Position numbers and translations under genes: made by a program. From positions 18,056,708 through 18,120,707 of the forward strand of contig OY829329.1 of NCBI GenBank assembly GCA_963691655.1: a stretch of DNA of 64,000 nt, read 5' to 3'. The notes under the pieces were generated by a model. It saw only the letters and a program-made list of their open reading frames with translations, was not told the DNA's origin and made no database searches. Each line of letters begins with the position of its first letter. Positions within the stretch are counted from its first letter, which is position 1. Of the stretch, positions 12,690-22,239 are shown piece after piece. The stretch is from Toxonevra muliebris (taxonomy: Eukaryota > Arthropoda > Insecta > Diptera > Pallopteridae).

Positions 12690-13180
12690 GAGCTATTCGT
12701 ATCGATTCGTTCGTTTGCGATTAATTCGCATACAAATTTTATTTTTGATTTATTCGCAAATTAAATTTTTTTTATTCGCAAATTTAATTTTTTGGTTAGA
12801 GTTTCGAATTGAAAATTTGAATATCCAAATATATGAATGGTTCGCGAACTGAAGATTGAGCTCAAAATTTTTTACTTATTTTAAAAGAGTCCCTAGTGGA
12901 AATTTGACGAGCTTTTGTTGTACGTTTCTCTAAATTTGTAGTATTTTTAGTTTAAGCTAAAGTTCTTGAATTAAAAAAAAAATTAAATTCGGAGATAAGA
13001 GCAGCAAAATCTCATAAGCGGAAAGAGGTTGTTTTGTCAAAAAGCCGAAGAAAAAATATAAAGTAAACCAAAAATCGGTTCGTTTGGGTTCGTTTTGGTT
13101 CCCTTGAGTTCGTTTCGGTTTGTTCTCGTTCGCTCTTGTTCGTTCTCGGATCGATCATGATCGAATGATTAAAGTTTTCT
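12690..13180. repeat. GTTCG / ATTCGCAAA-rich low-complexity tract
   Basis: ATTCGCAAATT-like words recur at 12727-12785, and GTTCGTTT/GTTCGCTC words recur at 13079-13145, then a palindromic GATCGATCATGATCG. The spacing is irregular, so this is a decayed simple-sequence region rather than a clean satellite. Confidence 0.45.
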
Positions 13181-14127
13181 TATTGTTCGTTTGCGAACGA
13201 ACCAAATGCATAAAATTTTGAAAAGATTTTTTTCGCCCGCAAATTTTATTTGGTCAAGTTTGAGTTGAATGAAGAAAAACTTTATAATTAGGATCGCGAA
13301 ATGAATTTTTCTATACCCAGCTTTTCGTACTTCGATATTTTAAAACGTTTTTTCTAAATATATGTATTTATGTGCGTAAATGAACCACTTTAAATTTGGA
13401 TTTCGATCATTCATATTCAACGAAGGTGACAGTGGGGCGTATAAAATTACTCATAAAACTAGTTGCAAGAGTCTAACGCAAAATTTTAATAGTTTGGGGT
13501 CATGATTTTAGGTCTGAGGCTGAGCATTTAAGAGTTACTTAAAAATAAAATAACTAAAATGATTTCACACTAAAGTAGGTGAATGAATAACATTAAGTAA
13601 ACCATTGTCTTCCGCTTCGTTTTAGAATACGACTGATTGCGGCAATTACTTTATTTCAATATTTATGGTATCAGGACCATCTACAAGGCAAATTTTGGGT
13701 TTTTAAACAGCAAGTTCATTAATTTTTTCTCATATATGCATCAATAAAGGAATATCTTTAACCCTCTCCGTGCTAAAAATATTCTAGGTGGTCGAGCTTA
13801 AACTATGAAAATTTATAAATGTATCAAACCCCCACCCTTTAACTGCACTTTTCAGTCTCATTGTGATATTGGCAGTGAAATAAGATTCTTGCTAAACTGT
13901 TTGGATACGATGTCGGCCACGTATGTCGCTCTGAAGTCGGTCGTGGTTGTTGCTCCGAATACTTTATTTAGAGATTGTGAGTCTCATTGGGAGTCTCAAG
14001 GACGTAAGCGTCATAATCTAATAGAGTACAATTTTTTTGTCATTCAAATACTCGGAGTTGCTACGGAATTCGCGGTATTGGTGCGCTGTTTCGCGTCGCC
14101 TTTTCATATTTTACTTATAGTTTTTCA

Positions 14128-14293
14128 AGTGAAAAATTAAGTCTGCCACCGTAGGTCGGACAGATGTCAAATTGAAATCGGCCATCGTATATCGAGCCAA
14201 TGTCGTTCCGATGTCCATTCGATATACGGTGGCCGACTTGAGTCCGTCATCTGTCCGATGTCGGACTTACGGTGGCCGACTTAATTTTTCACT
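14128..14293. repeat. 166-bp near-perfect hairpin (foldback/MITE-like)
   Basis: The outer arms AGTGAAAAATTAAGTC (14128 on) and its inverse ending at 14293 pair with few mismatches. The inner arms TCGGCCATCGTATATCGA and the inverse of TCGATATACGGTGGCCGA pair as well. Almost the whole length folds back on itself with a small loop near 14200. GTCGGCCAC words also occur just upstream (13912), so the parent element may extend to about 13900. Confidence 0.75.
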
Positions 14294-14426
14294 CGGGCAA
14301 ATGTTCAGGCCAATGTTCCATAATGGTTCATTTTGGATTACTTGCTTTGAAAATCGTCTGATCGATTATGTTGCGGCAAGAAATCTGGCTTTCACGTATT
14401 AACTCAAGATTGCAACATCACAATAT

Positions 14427-14662
14427 TCATAAAGCTACTTGGCTGTTCACTGATTTAAAAAAAGGGAAAGGGTTAATGAGAAGAGGAAAAAGGAAAAAGT
14501 ATCTGTGAATGTGTGTTTTAAATTTGGAAAGGTCATAACAATCAGGAAAAATATTTGCAGGGAGCCTGCGCCAAAATCGCGCGGTACGACAAAGGAAAGA
14601 AGTATCTCGGTTATGCGTGATGGGTTGGAATACCGTGTCCACGTGGAATGCTTGAGTTCCAC
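14427..14662 (-). pseudogene. LINE remnant, extreme C-terminus of reverse-transcriptase ORF
   Basis: The minus strand reads FLCRTARFWRRLPANIFPD followed by CYDLSKFKTHIHRYF. This is the familiar tail of the RT ORF in some non-LTR elements (R-T-x-x-x-W-N-x-L-P ... F-K-x-x-x). Two overlapping frames, 14427-14642 and 14447-14662, show a frameshift. It lies in intron 1 of the zinc-finger gene, in the same orientation as the gene. Confidence 0.6.
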
Positions 14663-15049
14663 TTGTGGTTCATGTCGCTCTAGAGAACACTCGAACTGGT
14701 GGGATCAAATAGTGCCTTTCCGCTGAGCATCCACCATAAAAATAGCGGCAGAATAGAGCCACCCAGGCCACGTTTCTACGATGTTCCAAGAATTGAATAA
14801 AGCTGCCTCCTATTAGCTTTATCGCTCATTGTTAAATGCGATCCAAGAGCTCCTGCCCACAAGCGCGAAAAGACCAATTGAAAATATTGTTCCGGTGGGT
14901 AATTAATTATTTCGATATCATTTTGTGTTTGTTATAATCGCATATCTGGAGCTACTTCAGAGACTATGAAGTATTTGAAAACAAGTTCCTTGCAGTGCTT
15001 TTCCGACTTTAATTTATGGTCGTCTCACTTTTAGTCTGAAAGTCGACGT

Positions 15050-15105
15050 CCTCGATAGTCTAATAGGTAGTGCACTAGGGCGGTTCGGGTTCGACTCCCG
15101 TCTTT
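15050..15105 (+). repeat. tRNA-like SINE head fragment
   Basis: TAGTCTAATAGG at 15056-15067 matches the RNA polymerase III A box, and GGTTCGACTCC at 15088-15098 is an exact B box. Only 20 bp separate the boxes and no acceptor stem pairs, so this is not a working tRNA. A tRNA-derived SINE or decayed pseudo-tRNA is the likely source. Confidence 0.5.
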
Positions 15106-15400
15106 GTCAGTCGGTTAATTCTCATAACCTTCTTATATTCACTATCGATATGAAGTGTATGAGAATTGTAAGAAAGTTTTCAAGTGCACATATTTTGGAA
15201 GTCAATGGCAAAATCATCAAATGATCAACAAATTGCCACTTCGACGTTCGGAACCGGCGTTAAATTGTAGATCCAACCATGTGGTATCACAATGGTTCTT
15301 TCAGTCTTAAGTGTATCCCTAGACAGACATTATAACCTTATCTAGTGCGAGATTCGCTATTAGCATTAGATCGTTAGCAGTTTTTGAGATAGACTGTTAC

Positions 15401-16198
15401 GTAGGGATGGGAAATATCGGCCCTGGACTTAGTCGACAAATATCGATAAGCAAATACCTGCGGTCGAATTTACTCTCTTGAATGGTAGTAACCAGTGGCG
15501 GATCTACGAGAGGTGTTTTCGAGCGATCTCGGTGACCTGGTGCTAGATTGGAGTACCAGTTGTCTCAGGGTTGAGTCCCAGACGAGGAGTAATTACTTTA
15601 AAAAACAGATTGTTTTAATAAAATAAGTTACTTCAAAAATTTCGCCAATGAAGAAAAAATTTACAATTCAAATTTTGTTTACAATTATATAAAAATTCAT
15701 AGTCCCTCAGGGTAAAATCCTAGATTCGCTACTGGGCTTGGCGAAATTATCTAATATTTAAGGACAATTGCTTTTAAATCTTCACAGGCAGATTAATTTG
15801 GTTAAAATTTTATAATGTCAGCCAGGTGAGAAACAATATTTTCCTTGAAATAATTGTTCGAATAGACAATCGATAGAAGGCAAAAGAACTTTCTCCAATT
15901 TTTCGGGTTGTTTTGTTTGGTAAAAATAATAAATCAGAATGGCAATGGTAGCAACGACTCAAACATCGATCTTATCAAACATGAGATCGGGTTGGGATCG
16001 GACTTTTCCATGTGAAAATATGGCGATCGGCCACCTACAAAAAAAATTATGACGTTGACATCGGTTCGCATCGGTTTCATCTCATGTGTTCTATGACCTA
16101 AACGACTAGGCGCACAATCGGGCAAAACGACACAAAAAGAAAATAAACTAGACTTGACGATAATTATCGACAAGTATCGATATCTTTCCCATCTCTAC
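15401..16198. mobile_element. TIR element, ends GTAG(G/A)GATGGGAAA
   Basis: The left end GTAGGGATGGGAAATATCG (15401-15419) is repeated inverted at the right end, which reads GTAGAGATGGGAAAGATATCG on the minus strand, finishing at 16198. Both subterminal regions are rich in ATCGATA words. No transposase is readable. The GATGGGAAA ends resemble hAT-type MITEs, but no 8-bp target duplication can be matched. A second element is nested at 15493-15734. Confidence 0.6.
15493..15734. mobile_element. Nested 242-bp TIR element, ends CAGT(G/A)GCG(G/A)ATCTA
   Basis: The left end CAGTGGCGGATCTA and the right end, CAGTAGCGAATCTA on the minus strand, agree at 12 of 14 positions. Inside, at 15540-15580, a degenerate tRNA-like segment carries GGTTGAGTCC, a B box lacking one base. 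It sits wholly inside the 15401-16198 element. Confidence 0.55.
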
Positions 16199-16696
16199 TG
16201 CTTCGCAAGGTGGCAGGGTTTAAGGCTCGGGTGGTGAAAAATAGAAACTAGGAAATACAAATTTTTCTACACGGCTCCAGTTCTTGGCTAGTAATGGTGA
16301 ACGTTCACTTCGCCGTTCAGATTCGGCATAAAACTGTAGGTTCATTGGTGTACAAATATAGCTCCCTCAACATAAATGAATCTCGGTCTAGGCTCTACAT
16401 GAGATGTTGCTATAAAAAAAGAAGAATGCAAGTTCATTACGGTTTTGGCATACAATCTCAAGTACCACTACGTATAGATTAGGCCACCGTTGGTTTCGCA
16501 ACTGGGAATTTATTGAAATGACTGGAACTTTATGTGAGTCTGGTATTGGGGTATCAGTTCTTCAATACCGAATCAGTCATGCCAGGTTCGGTTCGGTATA
16601 GATCTATCTTGTTAAGCACTAAGGAAAAAACGTTCTTTCCCTCGAAAAAGGACGCCGTCTTTCATATGTAAATATACTCCTATAATTTGAACTCAC

Positions 16697-17722
16697 CTGT
16701 AGTGTTTGTGAGCAGCCAAAAACCTTATCACAAATGCGACATTTATAACTGATTTCTTCTGAATTCAAAGCAGCGGCGGAAGCGGCAGCTTGCGCAGAAT
16801 TTACAATACAGTTAATTTTATTAGATTTGGCGGGTAAATTTAAATTTGTAACTGTGGTTAAAGAGATCGATGAAGCTGCTGAACTGAGAAGTGAAGCCGC
16901 TGTAGATTTAGTTTTTAAAAAGTTTGTCGAATGCGTGGTTGAATTATGATTAGATGAAACTCCAGATAAAGGAAACGATGAAGAAGTCTTGTAAGAAAAT
17001 TGACGCGGTGGATATTGATAGCAATCCAAACAATCAGTACAATCAGAATGAGTGCATGAATTTTTCAAACGTAATATATCGGTAGAAGTTAGATGATTAA
17101 GATGAGAAGTTGTTGTTGTTGTTGGTGATAAACGTGAGTTAATAATATATGGAGCAAAGTAACGTTTTTGATAAGACGGAGTTGAGGAAATTGGAACCGT
17201 AGATGTATTTCCTACAGCTGCTGAGAGGTTACTTAAATTTGCGGCATAAGCAGTGGGAAACATATGGGGAAAAAATTGCGCATAAAATTTTGTAGCATTT
17301 GCGGCGGCAGCTGCAGCTAAAAAATCAGAATGCAATGCTTGTTGGTAGTTGGACGATGAAGTTAGAGTATGATGAAAAGCGCCGACGGGTGAATGTAATG
17401 CAGAGTGGCTGTGGTTATTATGCTGTGATGAGGTTTTTGATAGGTCCAAAATATCTGCGGAGCTGGGGTGTAACGATGACGGTGGAGATTTCGGTGAGGC
17501 TGGTTCATATTGCGAATTTTTTTTATTTGAAAATTTAATTGTTTTATCACTTTCGTTTTTACTTTCACCACCTAAAATGCGATTAATACTGAAATCGGTT
17601 ACTTGGGTTTGTGATTGTGACTGATCACTACCAGAACTCGGTGATGTTTTACCGGGATACACTTCATAACTATGCAAACGTTGTAGCATTGTGTGTTTGA
17701 AACCCATTTTCAAATCGTTCAT
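16697..17722 (-). CDS. Exon 1 of an eight-finger zinc-finger transcription factor (688 aa in total)
   Basis: The start ATG is at 17722-17720 (MNDLKMGFKHTMLQRLHS). An in-frame TAA at 17752-17750 and no other ATG upstream fix this start. The exon gives 342 residues. Seen directly: TDFSINRILGG at residues 42-52, which fits the Eh1 motif that recruits Groucho/TLE; LDLSK at 92-96, which resembles the P-x-D-L-S CtBP motif; two poly-Ala tracts; a Cys cluster CTHSDCTDCLDC; and the first half of finger 1 (YKCRICDKVF). With exons 12095-11651 and 11581-10986 it totals 2067 nt including the stop, with consistent phases. Inference: nuclear, sequence-specific repressor, probably developmental. I do not recognise the fly orthologue with certainty, so no symbol is given. 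Confidence 0.88.
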
Positions 17723-17752
17723 CACTTGGAACGTTAAAATTTCACGAATTTA

Positions 17753-18292
17753 AATTTATTCAAATTTATTTCAATTAATAAATATTTAACACTTTCATAA
17801 ACAAGCAAATGATAACAATACGATTGATCGATCGATGGTGCGTTTTGATTCGTTTTACTATCGAAAACAAAAAATTTGTCCGCGCTTTATGAACTGTCAC
17901 GTTGCACGTCAATATTCGTTATGTTGCATCGTTGACTTGACGAACGTCTGACATCAACTAATCCCGCATTAAAATCTTAAATCTCCGCACAGCTTCGTAC
18001 GCTCCCAAAAATAAAAAAAAAAAACAAAAACGAAAAAACACTTGCTGTCGTGTTGTTGTGGTCGTATGAAATTAATAGCGGCTAAAAGCAACAGCAGCAA
18101 CAGTAACAACAACCAGCAATAAATAGCGTCAACAACGAAACGTTAAATGTTGTCAACACAAAACTAAATCGCTACCAACTACAACTCTACGAAGTATGAG
18201 TTAAATGAGATCGCGCAGACGGACGCGTCCAAGAAAGATCTCATTCTTCGGGTGTAGCTATGTGTGTGTTGGTCTGTGTGTGTGCGCGCCTT
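17753..18292. other. 5' flank / probable 5' UTR of the zinc-finger gene
   Basis: Immediately upstream of the start codon. It contains (CAA)n/(CAG)n-like runs at 18090-18130 and alternating GT near 18260-18285. No TATA box or initiator can be placed with confidence, and the transcription start is not visible. Confidence 0.35.
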
Positions 18293-18790
18293 TATACCCA
18301 GCGGTTTTTAGGACAAGTGCTTCGAAATTAAGCGCTTAAAAAGTGCTTAGAATTGCATTATGTCAATTCGCTGAAAATTGCAATGTAACCATGCGAACAA
18401 CAAATGAAGTTTTCTATCGAGTAATAAAAACGAATATCGCTTAGCGAGATGCTACGAACGGTTGACTGGAAACGAAGCAAGTTAGTTTTTCACGCAACAG
18501 CGAAGTAAAGTGGTTGCAGAATTTCATAAAAAATGTGCGCGTTATATTTTCCCCCTCCTCTCTTTCTCCACTAAAGTAAGCACGAAGCAGTGAACGAATG
18601 AGCGGAAGTCCTTTTCGAACGCACTCTTTGTTGCGCTTTGTTGTTTGTACTGCACTTAACAAGCGCTACTCTCTTAGGACATGCAATGTTAAAATTCGTA
18701 TACAACGTATGTGCTTTTAGTGCACTTAAGTGCTTGCAGTTATGCACTTGCTTAGCGCTACTATAGTGCTTCAATTTACCGCTGGGTATA
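18293..18790. mobile_element. 498-bp MITE, ends TATACCCAGCGGT
   Basis: TATACCCAGCGGT at 18293 is repeated exactly inverted at 18778-18790. The subterminal zones on both sides are made of AAGTGCTT / AAGCACTT / AAGCGCTT words, arranged in opposite orientation. If the outer TA is the target duplication, a Tc1/mariner-type origin is possible. No coding sequence; the small frames inside are chance. It lies about 570 bp upstream of the zinc-finger start codon, close to where regulatory DNA would be. Confidence 0.75.
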
Positions 18791-19745
18791 ATCAACCAAA
18801 ATGAGCATGAGTGATGCTGGAATCAACGCATTTATTTCTTGTTATTTTAGACCATTTCAAGTAGCAATCGCTCGCTTGTTCGCTCATTCGCTGGTCAAAA
18901 GCAAATAGCTAAATTTTTCTCTTCTCTATCAAAAAAAAAACTCACATGTGGATATTTTTTAGTTAATTGATGTTTACATTTACAGCATAGGATTTTATTG
19001 CGACAATAATTCTTTTAGTGAATCACCAATGCTCGCAGAACTCACTTTGCCACTCTCTTTCTCGTGAGTATCTGGAAGAATATACTCTGCTGCTCTCTGC
19101 TTGTATGATAGCTGCAGTTTTTTTTATAGCAGAAGGCGATGAAAACGACGACGACGACTTTCTGTCTAGGTCTTGATAAGCTCAGGATGCACACACACAT
19201 ACGTAATTTCATTAGGCAGTAGCCGTAACTAGTGAAAATTTGTAGTATTTCTTTTTGTTTCGTGATTTTATAACCACATCTTTCATAATATTTTATTCTT
19301 ACTTACTTGCTTTCTTCTCTTTTTTTTTTTGCCTTTTCGTAATATGTTATGTTTATGTTATGTTTGGGCCACGTTAATTTTTGTACACACTTGTGTGTGG
19401 CTGGCTGCTGCATTCAACTGTTGCTCCTTCGTAAACTGCGCCCGTTTGTTTAGTTCAGCTCTCCGCAGCTCTCATTGTCAGATAATGCGTAAGATTTTTT
19501 TTGTCGTAATTAATTGTGGCAATAAAATGTGCGCGCATCGTTAAAATTGAAATATTTTTTAACCGTGTGAATTTATTAAATTTACTTGTGAGTTTAACTT
19601 TATTTTTAAGACTCCTTTTTGTGATAACGAAACAAAGGTACATAAAGTTTTTAGCAGGTAATGGGTATGAGAATTCCTTAAAAGTTTCGAAGGTATAATC
19701 GGTGAAACCTAGTAAAAAATGTCGCTCCCTTGAGAGCCTGCGAGA
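18791..19745. other. Intergenic DNA
   Basis: AT-rich with TTTTTTT runs and a GACGACGAC microsatellite at 19148-19160. No gene, repeat pair or transposon is recognisable. Confidence 0.35.
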
Positions 19746-19749
19746 TGAT

Positions 19750-20650
19750 TGAGAACAAGTTGCACTAGTATGATATTGACGGAGCGCTGCCGGCTAGTGA
19801 CTCCGTTTAACAGCCTGATCCATCCTAGTAACGACCCAATTTCCGAATCTGATTTCATTGCTGAACTAATTCTCCTTCATTTTCAGACCTATTTTCAAAG
19901 ATTTTTCTATAATACTAGGGAAAATAACGCGTCGATTTTTAAACCCGATAACAACAATAACAATCTGATATATTTTGAAAAAGATCTTACCTGTGGGTCA
20001 TTTCGATATACCTTGGAACTTTCTACCGCAACAGATTGGCGAAATCGTTCATTAGGCACTCAGTCCTGTTTCAATACTTTCGGTCTTTTTAGTTCAGCAG
20101 TCGTTTATTCCTTCTGCTACCTTGGTAACAGGCAGTTCAAATGTGCACATACGGCATGCTATACCCGATTTGGAGTTCATGTCGCATCTCACAGCATACT
20201 AAATTGATGATTTTTAACACCAACGTCAAATCCGCCCTGCTGTATGGCTGCGAAACATGGAACGTGACAGCAGCTGACATGCAGATCCTACAGGTCTTCT
20301 TTAATCGTTGCCTTTGAAAAGTTCTTTGCATATTCTGGTCCAAAAAAAATCTCCTATTCAGGCCTCTGGAGTAAAACGAAACAAAATCCCTGTCATCAGG
20401 ATATTTGAAGTAAGCAAGCGAACTGGATTAGCCATTTTTTGTACAGACAGCCAAGTAATATCGCCTGAACAGGCATTTACTGGAATTCCCAACGCAGTCG
20501 TAGAAGAAGGAGACTATGAATACGTGGAGACGGCACTTAGAATCTGAAATCAAACGCATGAACATAAGCTGGAGCGGAATTAAAAAACTTGCTCATGACA
20601 GATCCCAATGGAAACGTTTCGTTGTGCCCGTTTGTTCTTACTCGGGATTA
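19750..20650 (+). pseudogene. RTE-clade LINE remnant, C-terminal reverse-transcriptase region
   Basis: From 20190 the plus strand reads IFNTNVKSALLYGCETWNV, then MQILQVFFNRCL. This is the L-L-Y-G-C-E-T-W thumb region of RTE-type LINEs. After a frameshift, 20520-20640 gives EIKRMNISWSGIKKLAHD and RSQWKRFVVPVCS, the normal end of that protein. Stops at the CLRRI position and near 20545 show decay. 19750-20190 is probably more of the same element but is too worn to align by eye. Confidence 0.7.
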
Positions 20651-20789
20651 TAGGAATTATTATTTAAAGTTTAGCATTCGTCAAGAATGCTGGTTTTCCA
20701 CTCATGGCGTTTTTCCCCGGGTTTGTTATAGTTCAAGGATCAGAGCTCAAACAAGCTCCCATTTCTATTTCCCAGCAGAGATGACTGGG

Positions 20790-21180
20790 GAGTCAAAAAA
20801 GTGATTAAAGATTCTGAAATCATTATCTTCGTTGAGAGTTCAAAAATAGAAGTAGGACAGGAGCTACGTTCTACTCGAAAACACTCAACAGACAGAGGCC
20901 TTTTTCCAATCAGAAATTCTAGTAATTGAAAAAGCTGTCAAAGCAATACTGGATTACGAGCTCTCTCTGTCGGATATTACATTGTTAGTAGACAGCCAGC
21001 TATTAAATCAATTCAATAACGTATTGTGTAACCTTGGAGAACCACGTGCGAGCAGAATGTATCTTTTTTTATGGTGATGGACCTGTATTTTTATACTCAG
21101 TAGCCATTTGAGTAGGTGCAAAAAAGTTGCACATCAAAGAGGAGGAAGCCGTTCAAAGGCTAAACATATTGAGGGTGTCC
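20790..21180 (+). pseudogene. LINE remnant, RNase H domain
   Basis: After frame correction, the plus strand near 20840-21030 gives FFQSEILVIEKAVKAILD and LSDITLLVDSQ. These match the second helix (F-Q-A-E-x-x-A-I) and the D-S-Q-A-A-I strand of LINE-encoded RNase H. Several frameshifts and stops are present. Downstream degraded sequence reaches about 21180. Confidence 0.6.
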
Positions 21181-21249
21181 AGTGCTTTCCACACCGTGTC
21201 GCAAGACGCGATCTAGTCATCGCTGGAAAGCTGTCAAGAGTCTTAAGTA

Positions 21250-21665
21250 GGTTAGGTTAGGTTGGAGTGGCAGCCTTCTGCTTGAAAGCACACTTAAGCA
21301 CATAATTAGGCTCATTGTGATACCACAGTACGGCGCGACTCCCCCATTTACGGAGTGGAGAACCATGAGGATACCATAATGAATCTGGCTATGTCCTTAA
21401 TATTTATGGATGATAGCTCGGACAGACTAGTGAAGAAAGGTGAACCCAGGAGTTTTAGTCTCCTCCTGGCCAGGGATGGACATTCGCACATGAAATGAAG
21501 GACTGTTTCTTCCTCCTCCTCAGAGCCGCAGCCCCGACAGAAGTCATTGAATGGCAGTCCAAGTCTTGCAGCATGTCTCCCCATTATGCAGTGTCCCGTG
21601 AGCACCGAAGTCGTTATGCTGATGGAGTTTCTGCTTAGGTTGAGTAGCTGTCTAGTGCGAAGAGT
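21250..21665 (-). pseudogene. LINE 3' end (I/LOA-like), C-terminal zinc-knuckle region
   Basis: The minus-strand frame 21605-21348 reads LTGHCIMGRHAARLGLPFND then FCRGCGSEEEEETVLHFMCE and CPSLARRRLKLLG. This is the conserved C-x2-C...H...C end of RNase H-bearing LINEs, with a plausible terminus SSWFSTP. The element's 3' tail lies at 21249-21262, where the plus strand shows TTAGGTTAGGTTGG (CCTAA repeats on the sense strand). This copy is the best reference for the interrupted copy at 45.4-48.0 kb. Confidence 0.8.
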
Positions 21666-21739
21666 CTTTAGTAAAAAGCAAGAGAAAATTCCACGGGAAC
21701 TTTAAAAATGGAGGAGCGACAACGATCTGTATCGAAGTA

Positions 21740-21930
21740 GCAGCAGCGTTGGGAGTGCGTTAGACGTTGCGGAAAATTTTTACATCGCTCAACTGCTAAG
21801 TGGCCATGGGTACTTTCAGGAGTACCTGCACCGATTCGAACATGAGAATCAAAATGAAAACACGAGGGAAGCGTTATTCCATTGCTCACGTTCGAAAACG
21901 AGGGAGGGCCTGAGGCAAGCCTTTGGCAGA
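21740..21930 (+). pseudogene. R1-like LINE remnant, C-terminal fragment
   Basis: The plus strand reads YIAQLLSGHGYFQEYLHRF. This corresponds to the L-T-G-H-G-C-F-x-x-Y-L-H-R-F block near the end of R1-type RT proteins. Only about 60 residues are readable. The minus-strand frame of 179 codons over the same DNA is a shadow. Confidence 0.6.
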
Positions 21931-22239
21931 TACTGAAAAACCTGACAATACAGATAGCGCTGTGGTTATATTGCGAGTATGCTTGGCGAACACCATGAAA
22001 TTGTTGTTGCACCGAACACGATATGCTCGTTGTGTTGTACACCGAGCACGCCGAGTATTCAGGGTGGCAAAGAGTTATTTTACAAAACAGTATCATTAAG
22101 CAAGCGAGTATATTTTGACAAAAACCAACTCTGCACCGAGCTGAATGTAACCACCTCGACCGAGCACGGGAGAAAATATTTTGTGTTCGTCGAACACCGA
22201 GCACCAATATAACCAGGCACTAAGCGAATATGTTGAAAA

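Larger units (their letters stand above)
12096..16696 (-). other. Intron 1 of the zinc-finger gene (4.6 kb)
   Basis: The donor GTGAGT is at 16696 and the acceptor CAG ends at 12096; phase 0, and it splits finger 1. The intron carries a GTTCG-rich tract (about 12690-13180), a long hairpin (14128-14293), a LINE C-terminus on the minus strand (14427-14662), tRNA-like pieces and a nested pair of inverted-repeat elements (15401-16198). The rest shows no recognisable feature. Confidence 0.75.

Noticed and set aside
15050..15105. Functional tRNA gene
   Set aside because: Boxes A and B are too close and neither acceptor stem nor anticodon arm forms.
19749..20207. 152-codon plus-strand frame as an independent gene
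   Set aside because: It leads directly into RTE reverse-transcriptase sequence and shows no other protein character.
21249..21262. TTAGG repeats as a telomere or interstitial telomeric site
   Set aside because: Only two to three units, always at LINE 3' ends; Diptera do not use TTAGG telomeres.
21668..22207. 179-codon minus-strand frame as a gene
   Set aside because: It overlaps an R1-like LINE piece on the plus strand and has no domain or splice context.
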